A stretch of DNA of 52,529 bases from positions 1 through 52,529 of the IMG/VR virus record IMGVR_UViG_3300032342_000011; one strand, 5' to 3'. Source of the stretch: a virus. Positions 16,379 through 25,018 of this stretch are shown here, in pieces. The position numbers and the translations under genes are program-made. The notes beneath the pieces are model-generated. The model had not been told where the DNA came from and did no database searches. It saw nothing but the letters and a program-made list of their open reading frames with translations. The stretch's first letter is position 1. Each line of letters opens with the position of its first letter.

Positions 16379-19306
16379 TTAAACAAATCCTGTTACCAGG
16401 GCGACAACGTCATATTTCCCAGCGGAGTTGAGGTATACGAAGCCGATTTTGTCTAATGCGTTCGGCGTTGAACTAGGAGCATACGCGATTATATCTGTTC
16501 CAAAGCGAGTCTCAGAAGTAAATGCTACAGATCTACCACCGGTTCCATCTTGGGTTAAATCCAGTGCACAGCGTTGTCCGTCGTAAGCGTTTGTGTTCGT
16601 AATCTGGATATTTCCCGTCAATGTAATACGAATCACGTCAGCAACAGACCAATCGAGGCTAACTGTTGGCGAATAAGGAACAACAACAATTCGTGGACGA
16701 TGAGGAGAATTTACCCACTCTGCACCATCATAGGTGAGATAATCGTTGTATGCTGGAGTTGTTATTGTAACGTCAGTCAAATCGTCTAGTGATAGAACAA
16801 CAGGAACACTAATTTGAACCCACTGTGCTAACATTGCAGAATAGAAATATGTTGCACCAAAATGTGGAGAATTGCTATCATTGACAAGTGCTGTTATCCC
16901 ATCGTCAGGTGGGGTTGTACCTGGGATACCGTTGTCAGGATTTCGAGTCCAATTACCTCCAACGTTGACTGCTCCACCATTGTATTCAATTAGATCATCA
17001 TCAACAAAGCCCATTCCGATCAATGTTGCACCAGCTGTTCCAAATGTACCAGCAATAACGTATCTGTCACCTACAACAAGTGGTCCTTGTTCAACAATGA
17101 ACCAATCGCCAATATATGGTGAAGTTCCAGTAATCGTAAAGATTGCAACGTCACCATCATCAACAGCTATTGATGTACCAGTCTGTACCCACGTTTCGCC
17201 TTGAACACCTCCATACTTGATGTATGTTAGAGTGTCCCCGATGTTTCCTGCTGCTATTACTGGTTGTGTACTGCGGATATCATTTAAGTTTGGATCACGA
17301 ATTGGATCTACGTATGTAATTCCTGCAGTCGCTGCAGCAACTGCAGCGTCGACATATTGTTTTGTTACTGCACCTAAAGCGGCAACGGGATCTGCATTAA
17401 GAATCAAGAATCCGGTCATTGTATCACCACCGACGTTTACATAAGTAGCGTCAACGAGTGATGTAATATCAAGTGCAACAACAGATGTTGTAGCTGATAC
17501 TCTTCCTTTTGAATCTGTTGTGATCTTAACAAATGAGTTTGTTACTGGTGATCCAAAATCTGCAAGATCTATACTGGTATTTCCTAATACACCACTACCG
17601 TTAAGAACTGTGATATTATTTGGTGTACCTGTGATTGTTCTTGTAACAGCTGTTCCAGAACCAGTACGGACAATGTAACCTGTTGTTCCAAGCGTTGCAA
17701 GTGCTGTTAAATCAGGATCAAATGGTTGATATGTACTAGTTGCAAATGCAAGAGTTACTGGACTAAGAGCTGATATTGGAGGGCCGTTGAGAATCAAAGG
17801 ACCTGTCATTGTACCACCAGATTTTGCTAACTTATTTGTTTCAAGTTGTTGAATCTGTAGTTGTACAGTTGTTGCTGTTAAGCTACCAAATGGTGGAACA
17901 ATAATTTCAAGACCACCATGATTGTGCGGTAATGGATTACGTGCATCTGTTAGTCTTGGATCGTTATCACCAACAGCAATAGGATTACCGGAAGTAACTG
18001 GTGGTAACGAAAGTTTTACAGTACCATATAGAGAAGATGTTGCAAGAACGACTTCGCCTTCAGCTCCTTGAGGACCAGCAACACCAGGACCGCCCATACC
18101 TTGCATGAAGATAATTTGGTTCTTATTAATCGTACGTGCAATTGGTGGTGCTTTTGGACGTGTTGGTGTTGTAATATTAGGATCGGTGGCGGTTAGAGCA
18201 CCACCAGTATCAACCCATAGGGTAACGTTACCACCTGACCAGTTCCATGCGGGATTTGTAACAACACCTTGCAAAATAACAGTTCCAACTTGACCAAATA
18301 GTGTTGTGTCTGTTAGCATACCAAGAATTTTGACATTTGTATCTTCGTATGCAGCTGGAATTAGTTGTGTTGGTGGATTGTTTGAAATTGTAACAACAGA
18401 GTATGCACCGATATTAACCGATGCTGTTCCAAAGATAAACGATTCTTCAAGTTTAATTGGTTGTAATTGTCCAGATCCGATAATAAATGGTGTTTCTGTT
18501 GTGTAGAATTCGCCTGTTAGTTTCTTAACTGCAGCACCAGTTTGATCGTAGAAAATTGGTCCAGAAAGAATTTCTTGGTTGAGGTTTGCTTGAGAACCAG
18601 GACCATAGTCAATTAATGATCCTAGAATAAATGGAGCAGGAGTGTGTGCTAAGTAACCACTAAATGCTGTTGGGTTTGGAATATTCTGGCTAACAGTGAT
18701 TTCTGTTCTGTTTAAAGATGAGTTGAAGGTATATGCTACAATTGTATACACACCATCGTTTCCAGCAGTTTGTGTGATTGTAATTGGATCATTAACAACA
18801 AATTCGCCAGTAACATTATTAGGAACAAAAAATCGTTTATTTGGTTGACTACCACCAATAAGGGGATATGTATTTGTTATCTGTGTGTTCTGCAATCTTC
18901 CTGCAAAACACCGAACCTTCTTTAGCCATGTTGTACCGTTCCAAACATACATTTGTCTGTCAACAGTTGAAAAGAAGTGTTGATCGATAGCTGGCGAGCT
19001 TAGAAGTACTGATCCAAATCGTGGTTCAAGTGTCGTTGTTCCATAACCCTTGTGACCTGTAATAGGATGAATATCCCAATATAACCAATATGTTTCTGTT
19101 GATAGAAATGGTCCAGGAAATGCTAGAATTACAGCATTGTCTGTTTCACGAAGAAGATACTCACTGTCCCCTTGCGAAAATGTAACTAATAGGGAACCAT
19201 TTTGAGTGTTTATGAAGATATCGTTACCAGATAAATTAAGAAAATCTGGCTCGTTGCTTATATTTACAGGTGTTGTAACAATACCTTGGCGAAATGAAAG
19301 TCTCAT
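16379..19306 (-). CDS. Tail fibre protein with conserved receptor-tip-like C-terminus
   Basis: A 975-residue fibre. The N-terminal 400 residues are beta-rich. A short collagen-like stretch GGPGVAGPQGAEGE is near residue 415, and shaft repeats follow (MTGPLILNGPP, MTGFLILNADPVAALGAVTKQYVDA). The C-terminus (DLTQDGTGGRSVAF, then SSTPNALDKIGFVYL, then VVALVTGFV) resembles the tip domain of many phage fibres. Shaft phrases such as RTITGTPNNITVLNGSGV recur in other fibres of this block. An ATAAATA promoter and an AAGGAAT site precede it. Confidence 0.8.
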   Translation of the reverse strand: MRLSFRQGIVTTPVNISNEPDFLNLSGNDIFINTQNGSLLVTFSQGDSEYLLRETDNAVILAFPGPFLSTETYWLYWDIHPITGHKGYGTTTLEPRFGSVLLSSPAIDQHFFSTVDRQMYVWNGTTWLKKVRCFAGRLQNTQITNTYPLIGGSQPNKRFFVPNNVTGEFVVNDPITITQTAGNDGVYTIVAYTFNSSLNRTEITVSQNIPNPTAFSGYLAHTPAPFILGSLIDYGPGSQANLNQEILSGPIFYDQTGAAVKKLTGEFYTTETPFIIGSGQLQPIKLEESFIFGTASVNIGAYSVVTISNNPPTQLIPAAYEDTNVKILGMLTDTTLFGQVGTVILQGVVTNPAWNWSGGNVTLWVDTGGALTATDPNITTPTRPKAPPIARTINKNQIIFMQGMGGPGVAGPQGAEGEVVLATSSLYGTVKLSLPPVTSGNPIAVGDNDPRLTDARNPLPHNHGGLEIIVPPFGSLTATTVQLQIQQLETNKLAKSGGTMTGPLILNGPPISALSPVTLAFATSTYQPFDPDLTALATLGTTGYIVRTGSGTAVTRTITGTPNNITVLNGSGVLGNTSIDLADFGSPVTNSFVKITTDSKGRVSATTSVVALDITSLVDATYVNVGGDTMTGFLILNADPVAALGAVTKQYVDAAVAAATAGITYVDPIRDPNLNDIRSTQPVIAAGNIGDTLTYIKYGGVQGETWVQTGTSIAVDDGDVAIFTITGTSPYIGDWFIVEQGPLVVGDRYVIAGTFGTAGATLIGMGFVDDDLIEYNGGAVNVGGNWTRNPDNGIPGTTPPDDGITALVNDSNSPHFGATYFYSAMLAQWVQISVPVVLSLDDLTDVTITTPAYNDYLTYDGAEWVNSPHRPRIVVVPYSPTVSLDWSVADVIRITLTGNIQITNTNAYDGQRCALDLTQDGTGGRSVAFTSETRFGTDIIAYAPSSTPNALDKIGFVYLNSAGKYDVVALVTGFV

Positions 19307-19328
19307 TGTTTATTCCTTATTGACAGAG

Positions 19329-19335
19329 TATTTAT
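19329..19335 (-). promoter_or_regulatory. Late-type promoter element ATAAATA
   Basis: ATAAATA on the minus strand, 22 bases upstream of the ATG of the 975-residue fibre gene and just after the end of the DUF4376-like gene. It would start a second transcript covering the fibre and the four paralogues. Confidence 0.5.
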
Positions 19336-19347
19336 CTAACCTTTTAA

Positions 19348-19758
19348 TTACCAAGGTAACGTACCTTGCCATCCTGTTGTAATATCATAATCAATAAGTT
19401 CTTGTACAGTTGTTAAATTGTCAATTAAGGTTTTATGATGAAACGAATTCAGGTAATTAGTTGAAATGAAACTAAAGAGAGTTGCTCCCATATTGAGAAC
19501 ATCCACAGCAGTCATTGGAATATCTTGATTATCAGCTGAGCGCCAAGTAAAATTAGCAGGAAAGTCAGATCCTCTTTGAAGTAAAAGAAGTGCCATCGTT
19601 GATGTCCCGGAAATGTTTGACCGAGAAACTTCATCTGATTGATATACGTTGCCACCAAATGCAAATACGTTATTATTGTAGGCATTTAGAAGTAGAAACA
19701 CTGAGTTTTTATTGTAGTCCTTAAGTTCATCTACGGTCATTTCAATACCTGGATCCAT
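19348..19758 (-). CDS. DUF4376-like tail-fibre-associated protein
   Basis: A 136-residue protein. The segment FTWRSADNQDIPMTAVDVLNM followed by helical repeats is typical of DUF4376-like domains found in tail fibre assembly or C-terminal fibre proteins. It ends YDITTGWQGTLPW. It sits next to fibre genes, so an assembly-chaperone or fibre-attached role is inferred. A similar C-terminal phrase (EEYDITKKWPAT) survives out of frame near 28730. Confidence 0.62.
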   Translation of the reverse strand: MDPGIEMTVDELKDYNKNSVFLLLNAYNNNVFAFGGNVYQSDEVSRSNISGTSTMALLLLQRGSDFPANFTWRSADNQDIPMTAVDVLNMGATLFSFISTNYLNSFHHKTLIDNLTTVQELIDYDITTGWQGTLPW

Positions 19759-19783
19759 ATTCTCTTTCCTATGTTGTTTTAAA

Positions 19784-19827
19784 TGAAAGAAGGAAAAGAA
19801 GACCGAAGATTTCGTCGCCTTCTTTCA
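19784..19827 (-). terminator. Intergenic hairpin, possible weak terminator
   Basis: TGAAAGAAGG at 19784-19793 is complementary to CCTTCTTTCA at 19818-19827. The 24-base interior has a smaller imperfect palindrome (GACCGAAGA / TTCGTC). On the minus strand it is followed by TTTAAAAC, a short uridine run. It lies in the 72-base gap between the 72- and 136-residue genes. Confidence 0.4.
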
Positions 19828-19830
19828 TGA

Positions 19831-20049
19831 TTAAAGCGGAGCGGTTGTTATTGTAAAATGGCTAGATAACTTATTTTGTTCAATAAATTCATCTACTCCA
19901 TCTTTTGGTGGAGCCATACCACTCGTTGCATAGAAAAGTTGAAAAATTCTAGCAGCATCTATACTTCTTATTCGAGCTTTAGGAGTAAATTTATACGTTG
20001 TTCGAGTTGTGGCGTCTTGAAAGACCAAGATAAGGTCAAGGTTTAACAT
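19831..20049 (-). CDS. Small hypothetical protein
   Basis: A 72-residue protein, MLNLDLILVFQDATTRTTYKF at the start, with mixed beta/helix character. An AAGGAGATAAA site gives a clear start at 20049. It lies among fibre genes between the 86- and 136-residue genes. No family recognised. Confidence 0.6.
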   Translation of the reverse strand: MLNLDLILVFQDATTRTTYKFTPKARIRSIDAARIFQLFYATSGMAPPKDGVDEFIEQNKLSSHFTITTAPL

Positions 20050-20058
20050 TTTATCTCC

Positions 20059-20319
20059 TTAAATACCAAGTATGAAAAGTGTGTCGTTTTGTCCAACAGG
20101 ATAACCACTATCCGATAGAAGTTGTTTAGCCGCAGCAATTAAATTAAGTTTTATTTGTGATTGTGGTTGATCGAAAGGTTGATTAATACCAATTGTAGTG
20201 TTAAAACTAAAATTTGCTTCCGTAGAAACCTCGGCAAAAATACCTAGTGTAGTAGGTGTAATTCCATTTGGATCGCCTTGAGCAAATACAGAAACAACAT
20301 GAACAGATGCATTAGCCAT
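20059..20319 (-). CDS. Small hypothetical protein in the fibre block
   Basis: An 86-residue protein. ATG 20319 is chosen because GGAGG stands 8 bases upstream; the longer frame would need a TTG at 20334. The sequence (FAQGDPNGITPTTLGIFAEV, then FDQPQSQIKL) looks like a compact beta-helical mix. No membrane helix or motif. Function unknown. Confidence 0.6.
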   Translation of the reverse strand: MANASVHVVSVFAQGDPNGITPTTLGIFAEVSTEANFSFNTTIGINQPFDQPQSQIKLNLIAAAKQLLSDSGYPVGQNDTLFILGI

Positions 20320-20371
20320 AGTATGAACCTCCAAATAATCTATATATGAAAAATGAGAACAAAAATAACCT

Positions 20372-23300
20372 TTATGTATACCTATTTCCGAGAACTTCTG
20401 TTATACAGGAGAAGTAATCAAAGTCTAAGTTTCTTGCCGCAGTCGTTGCAGTTTGAACAATTCCACCAATGTTGACTGCAGTTGTCGGTAGGTTTGTTGC
20501 AATTGTCCCCCTTGACACATCATTGACAAAGAACTCCCAGTTTGTTGTCGTGTTCCTAACTGCACGAAGTACATACCAGTTATTTGCTGTGACCGCAACA
20601 CCAGTGCTTAATGCAGTTGACGATGTGCTTGCTGAACGAGTATAACATCTCCAGTTAGCACTGGCTGCAGAACTGAATTCAAACCAGACTCCGTTGGTTC
20701 CATATGTAGCAGCAGCACCGTCAGATGCATCTTGGCAGAGTCCAACTTTGCAAATCACTGTTGTAATCGTTGGGATACGCACGATCCATGTAAATTCAGC
20801 AATTTGGTTAGCCATGGTCGATGAGGTTGTAGCCGCTGCACCCATCATATGAATTGCTGAGTTGTTACCTGAAGTCGCACCAGTAACAGCACGGTAAATT
20901 CCTGGATGGTCTGCCTCAGAAGCCTGAACGCTGTTTGTTGCAGCCGCACTTTGAGTCATCCACCACGACAATTCTCCTGGTTCCTTCGAAGTAGATGCGA
21001 CTGTAATACCTGATAACATGAAGTCATCTTCAAGGTGGTGAACGAATCTTGAATTCATTGCGGCAGTTGGACGCCACTGGTTTGCAGCAAGGGTATTACC
21101 TACTGAATACAATACCTTCTCGGTGTTATCAAAGTATAGTGGAACTCTACCAGTAAATGCTACAGGTGTACCTGTAGGCTTACCTGCCCCTGCGCAGATA
21201 TAAAGGAAGCCATCAGTTGCACTGGTTGCTAGAGCAGCATTACCAAGAACTGTCGATCCTAATGGGATTATGGTTAGGGCATCAAGAGCCCTTGCTTGGA
21301 CACGAAGTGGGTTAGCAGTAGATGCGGCAATTGTTGAGACATCAAGTAAGTGCTGAGCAGCGACACCGTTGATTGCGGCTGTATTCTCGGTAAATTTGAA
21401 TGCCGATTTAGCCGCTGTTGTTAAAGCCCAGTTCCAAGTCTGAGCATTATCTCCGTTGTTGATTGAGTTTGAACCACCAGCGGCTGTGATAGTAGATAAT
21501 GTGACAGATGCGGTTGCTGCTGCCCATTTAACGCCTGCTGCTTGTGCTGAATCTGCGGTCAGGACGTGTGTATCGGTGCCAACTGCCAACCGTATAACAC
21601 TTGTTCCGTTATCAACTAACAAATCGCCTTTGGTTGTCGTTGGAGACAACGCATCCATACCTGCAGTTTGTGTTACTTGTCCAGTTCCACCACCAGCTAT
21701 AGCAACAGTGCCAAAAGCTAGTGCTGTGCCTGCGGAATTAACAACAAGTGCTTGATTTGCCGTGCCTTGAATATCAGCACGATCTGCGGTTGCATTACCA
21801 GTTACGCCATAGACCGAACGTGCTGAACCTTGTACAATATTAGCAGAATCTAGTCTAGAGGTTCCAACAGTAGCAGATTGTGAAAGATCAATAGAACTGA
21901 ATGTTAGTGCTGTACCAGCACCATTTACAACAAGAACTTGGTTTGCTGTGCCTTGGATTGATGCAACATCAGCAGTCGCGTTACCAGTTACACCAAGAAC
22001 AGACCTTGCAGAACCTTGTGCAAGAGCACTAAATGGTAGATCGCCAGTAGTGGCTGCGGCAGCAGCGAGATTTAAAGCACCAAATGTTAGTGCTGTTCCT
22101 GCTGAATTAACAACTAAGGTTTGATCTGCTGTGCCTTGGATTGATGCAACATCAGCAGTTGCATTTCCTGTAACACCAAGGACTGAACGCGCAGAGCCTT
22201 GAGTCAAATTAGCGAATGGAAGGTCACCAGTGACTCCATTTGATAGATCAATTTGCGCCCAAACGGGATTATTGCTTCCGCCCGTGTTTGACAGATAACG
22301 AGTAGCATTGGTATCTTTTGCTAGTTTTGATAGTGTATTTGCCGCAGATGCGTACAGTATATCACCTTGTGCATATGTAGATTGATTTGTACCACCATTA
22401 CCTTCAGCTAATGTACCAGATACATGTGTGGTTAGCCCTATTTTGCCCCATAAAGGAGCAACACCAACACCACCTGAAATAAGAGCATTGCCCGTCGCAA
22501 CACCCGCAAGTTTTGCCAGCGTAGTTGTGGTGTTTGCATACAGTATATCACCCACTGCATAAACTGTTTGTCCAGTTCCTCCGAACGTTGCACCAATTGC
22601 TGTTGCATTCCATGTCCCGCTTGTAACTGTTCCAAGTGTAGTGATTGATGCTTGTCCAACATAAGTTGCAGCAATATCAATAGTTGGATTGGCAGCAACG
22701 CCATCGCCATTTGATAACGTTATTCTATCTGTTGTTCCTGTAATTGTACGAGCAGTTGTTGTATTTGCTGCTGTTCTAACGACAACTCCGTTTGCGCCAG
22801 GATCGACTAATCCGTTTGCATAAAACGATTTCCATGCACCATTATAAACATCGAACCTATCATTGGTTGTATCGTATACAATAGGTGTTCGTCCAGTAAA
22901 TGATGTTGGGACGCCAGACGGAACACCAGCAGTTGAAGTTATATACAAGAATCCATCTGTTGCACTTGTAGCAAGTGCTGCATTGCCGAGAACGAACGAT
23001 CCTAGCGCAGTAAATTGCCCTTGTTGTGATGCTCCAATATTAAATGTAGTTGTGCCATTACTACCACTTCCGGTTGGTGTGCCGCTAGTAATTGTAACAT
23101 TTCCACCAGATCGGTTTGTTCCAACACCGTTTGCAGCCGTAAGAGATACTGATCCTCCTGCTCCGTCTGCTGATGTGCCTCCAGATACTACCGCACTTCC
23201 TCCTGCGCCGCTGGTACTCGTCCCCCCTCTCAATGTTGCCAAGCCACCTGAACCGGAAGTAGTCGTCGCACCACCTTGTACAATAACACCACCAGCTTGA

Positions 23301-25018
23301 CCTCCCGATGCATTTGAACTACCCGTGATTGTCACAGCACCAACAGTTCCTCCACCGGCAGGGACAGCACCAGCAGTTATTGTAACACTTCCTGCGACTC
23401 CTCCTGGCGCAGTTCCTGCACCAGCGGTTATTGTAACATTTCCACCTGTTCGACTAGTTCCAACTCCTGCTTCAGCAGCAATCGTAACTCCTCCACCACC
23501 CCCGTCAACCGGGATTCCTCCGCGAACAGCAGCAACTGCACCACCCCCAGATACTGTTCCTCCTGGACCTCCACGTAAGGTAACAGTGCCACCTGTACCC
23601 GTTGTACCACCTGTACCGCCAGTTAAATTTATTTGTCCACCAGTTCCTGACGTACCTGAGGTTCCGCCAGTTATTGATACGTTTGCACCTACTGTTGCTG
23701 CCGTTGAAGAGTTGCCACCGCGAACTGTAATTGATGAACCGGTACCAGCATCGGCACCTTGTAAAGTAACTACTCCTATATTAGTTACTGCTAAGATATC
23801 ATTACCTTGGGCACGAATACGAATTGGATTTGCTGTTGAAGAAGCAATAGTGCTAATATCTACCAAGAATTGAGAACCAGCCCCATTTGTTGCGGCGGAG
23901 GATTCGCTAAACGTGAATGCAGTTTTTGCGACAGTTGTTAATGCCCAATTCCAAGTCTGATCATTATCGCCGTTGTTAATCGAATTTGAACCAGTTGCTG
24001 CAATGATATTGTTAAGTAGTAAGCCGGTTGCATTACCAGTTCCACCGTTTGCTAGAGGTAGTATTCCTGTAACATCTGTAGTTAAATCAACTTGTGAAAA
24101 GGAAATTGTAGTACCATTAGTTCTCAAAACCCTATTCGCTACAGTGCCAGAAGTCCATCCAGGAAGACCAGCATTACTTGTTACAAGAGCAGAAGTGTTT
24201 GCGGTTGTGATTGACGAAAGAGTATCTGTTGCTGTTGTGTAAAGCAGCGTATTAGTTCCACCGAAAGTAGCTACACCAGTACCGCCCCGACTTACTGCTA
24301 ATTGTCCTGTCCAACCAAGAGTTAGAGATGCTGCTCTTAAAAGTGCTGTAGATGGAGTACCACCTAACGTTAACGTAACGTTTGTATCATCCACTTTTGT
24401 AAGTGCCGAACCTGTAATTTCTGTACCAGATATTGTGCTCCATGCAGGGATAGTTCCGTTGCTTCTTAGATATGTTGCAGATGTACCTATTGCCAAAGCA
24501 GAAAGTGTATTTGCAGCAGAGGCATATAAAGTATCACCAGTAATATATGATGTTAAACCAGTTCCTCCGAACGTTGCACCAATTGCTGTTGCATTCCATG
24601 TCCCACTCGTAATTGTTCCTAATGTAGTGATCGATGTCTGTCCAACATAAGTTGCAGCAATATCAACGGTTGGGTCGCCCGAAACGCCGCTTCCATTTGA
24701 CAAGGTGATTCTGTTTGTAGTACCAGTAATGGTTCTAGTGGTATAGGTTGCAGTTCCTGTTCGAGTAACCAATCCAGTTGTAGATAATCCAGAAATGCCG
24801 TTAGTTTCAGCATTACCCGAAGTTTGCCATGCAACAGAGCCACTGTTGTAAAACTCTAGGGAATTGGTAGTTGTATTGTAACGAATGTCACCAGCAGCAG
24901 GTGAGCCGGGTTCTTCTGCCGTTGTACCAGCCGGTATACGCAGTGATCCAGTGCTAACAATTGTTAACACTGTTGACGCTGTTGGCGTTATGTATTCAGT
25001 ACTAAAATCAAAATCCAT
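20372..25018 (-). CDS. Giant glycine-rich tail fibre with lectin-like C-terminus
   Basis: A 1548-residue fibre. ATG 25018 follows a GGAGG site and overlaps the upstream stop as TAATG. The shaft holds repeated modules: YVGQTSITTLGTITSGTWN followed by GGTG and GDTLYASAANTLS occurs twice, and SARSVLGVTGNATADVASIQGT occurs several times in variants. A glycine-rich region (about 22990-23760) repeats GG.VTIT.G.-type units and probably forms a beta-solenoid. The C-terminal 250 residues, from LEDDFMLSG to the end, resemble a jelly-roll (concanavalin-like) receptor-binding domain. A virion fibre that binds the host surface is inferred. Confidence 0.82.
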   Translation of the reverse strand: MDFDFSTEYITPTASTVLTIVSTGSLRIPAGTTAEEPGSPAAGDIRYNTTTNSLEFYNSGSVAWQTSGNAETNGISGLSTTGLVTRTGTATYTTRTITGTTNRITLSNGSGVSGDPTVDIAATYVGQTSITTLGTITSGTWNATAIGATFGGTGLTSYITGDTLYASAANTLSALAIGTSATYLRSNGTIPAWSTISGTEITGSALTKVDDTNVTLTLGGTPSTALLRAASLTLGWTGQLAVSRGGTGVATFGGTNTLLYTTATDTLSSITTANTSALVTSNAGLPGWTSGTVANRVLRTNGTTISFSQVDLTTDVTGILPLANGGTGNATGLLLNNIIAATGSNSINNGDNDQTWNWALTTVAKTAFTFSESSAATNGAGSQFLVDISTIASSTANPIRIRAQGNDILAVTNIGVVTLQGADAGTGSSITVRGGNSSTAATVGANVSITGGTSGTSGTGGQINLTGGTGGTTGTGGTVTLRGGPGGTVSGGGAVAAVRGGIPVDGGGGGVTIAAEAGVGTSRTGGNVTITAGAGTAPGGVAGSVTITAGAVPAGGGTVGAVTITGSSNASGGQAGGVIVQGGATTTSGSGGLATLRGGTSTSGAGGSAVVSGGTSADGAGGSVSLTAANGVGTNRSGGNVTITSGTPTGSGSNGTTTFNIGASQQGQFTALGSFVLGNAALATSATDGFLYITSTAGVPSGVPTSFTGRTPIVYDTTNDRFDVYNGAWKSFYANGLVDPGANGVVVRTAANTTTARTITGTTDRITLSNGDGVAANPTIDIAATYVGQASITTLGTVTSGTWNATAIGATFGGTGQTVYAVGDILYANTTTTLAKLAGVATGNALISGGVGVAPLWGKIGLTTHVSGTLAEGNGGTNQSTYAQGDILYASAANTLSKLAKDTNATRYLSNTGGSNNPVWAQIDLSNGVTGDLPFANLTQGSARSVLGVTGNATADVASIQGTADQTLVVNSAGTALTFGALNLAAAAATTGDLPFSALAQGSARSVLGVTGNATADVASIQGTANQVLVVNGAGTALTFSSIDLSQSATVGTSRLDSANIVQGSARSVYGVTGNATADRADIQGTANQALVVNSAGTALAFGTVAIAGGGTGQVTQTAGMDALSPTTTKGDLLVDNGTSVIRLAVGTDTHVLTADSAQAAGVKWAAATASVTLSTITAAGGSNSINNGDNAQTWNWALTTAAKSAFKFTENTAAINGVAAQHLLDVSTIAASTANPLRVQARALDALTIIPLGSTVLGNAALATSATDGFLYICAGAGKPTGTPVAFTGRVPLYFDNTEKVLYSVGNTLAANQWRPTAAMNSRFVHHLEDDFMLSGITVASTSKEPGELSWWMTQSAAATNSVQASEADHPGIYRAVTGATSGNNSAIHMMGAAATTSSTMANQIAEFTWIVRIPTITTVICKVGLCQDASDGAAATYGTNGVWFEFSSAASANWRCYTRSASTSSTALSTGVAVTANNWYVLRAVRNTTTNWEFFVNDVSRGTIATNLPTTAVNIGGIVQTATTAARNLDFDYFSCITEVLGNRYT
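22572..22618. repeat. 47-bp exact repeat, copy A (fibre shaft)
   Basis: This 47-bp stretch is identical, base for base, to 24558-24604 in the same gene, about 2 kb away in the same orientation. Similarity continues beyond it for about 60 bases. It encodes the GTWNATAIGATFGGTG part of the shaft module. It can support deletion or duplication by recombination. Confidence 0.85.
24050..24670 (-). repeat. About 210-residue shaft module shared with the neighbouring fibre gene
   Basis: The translated stretch from YVGQTSITTLG to FSQVDLTTDV is nearly the same as that at about 26030-26630 in the next gene. It includes an identical DDTNVTLTLGGTP and an identical FGGTNTLLYTTATDTLSS. The DNA is also very similar, for example around the ACCCTATTCGCTAC stretch in both. 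Confidence 0.75.
24558..24604. repeat. 47-bp exact repeat, copy B (fibre shaft)
   Basis: Second copy of the 47-bp repeat at 22572-22618. Confidence 0.85.

Noticed and set aside
22863-23873. Two long plus-strand open frames (145 and 182 codons) rich in proline, valine and alanine
   Set aside because: They are the reverse complement of the glycine/threonine-rich fibre region (GGN and ACN codons give open CCN/GTN frames). They have no ribosome-binding site and no promoter.
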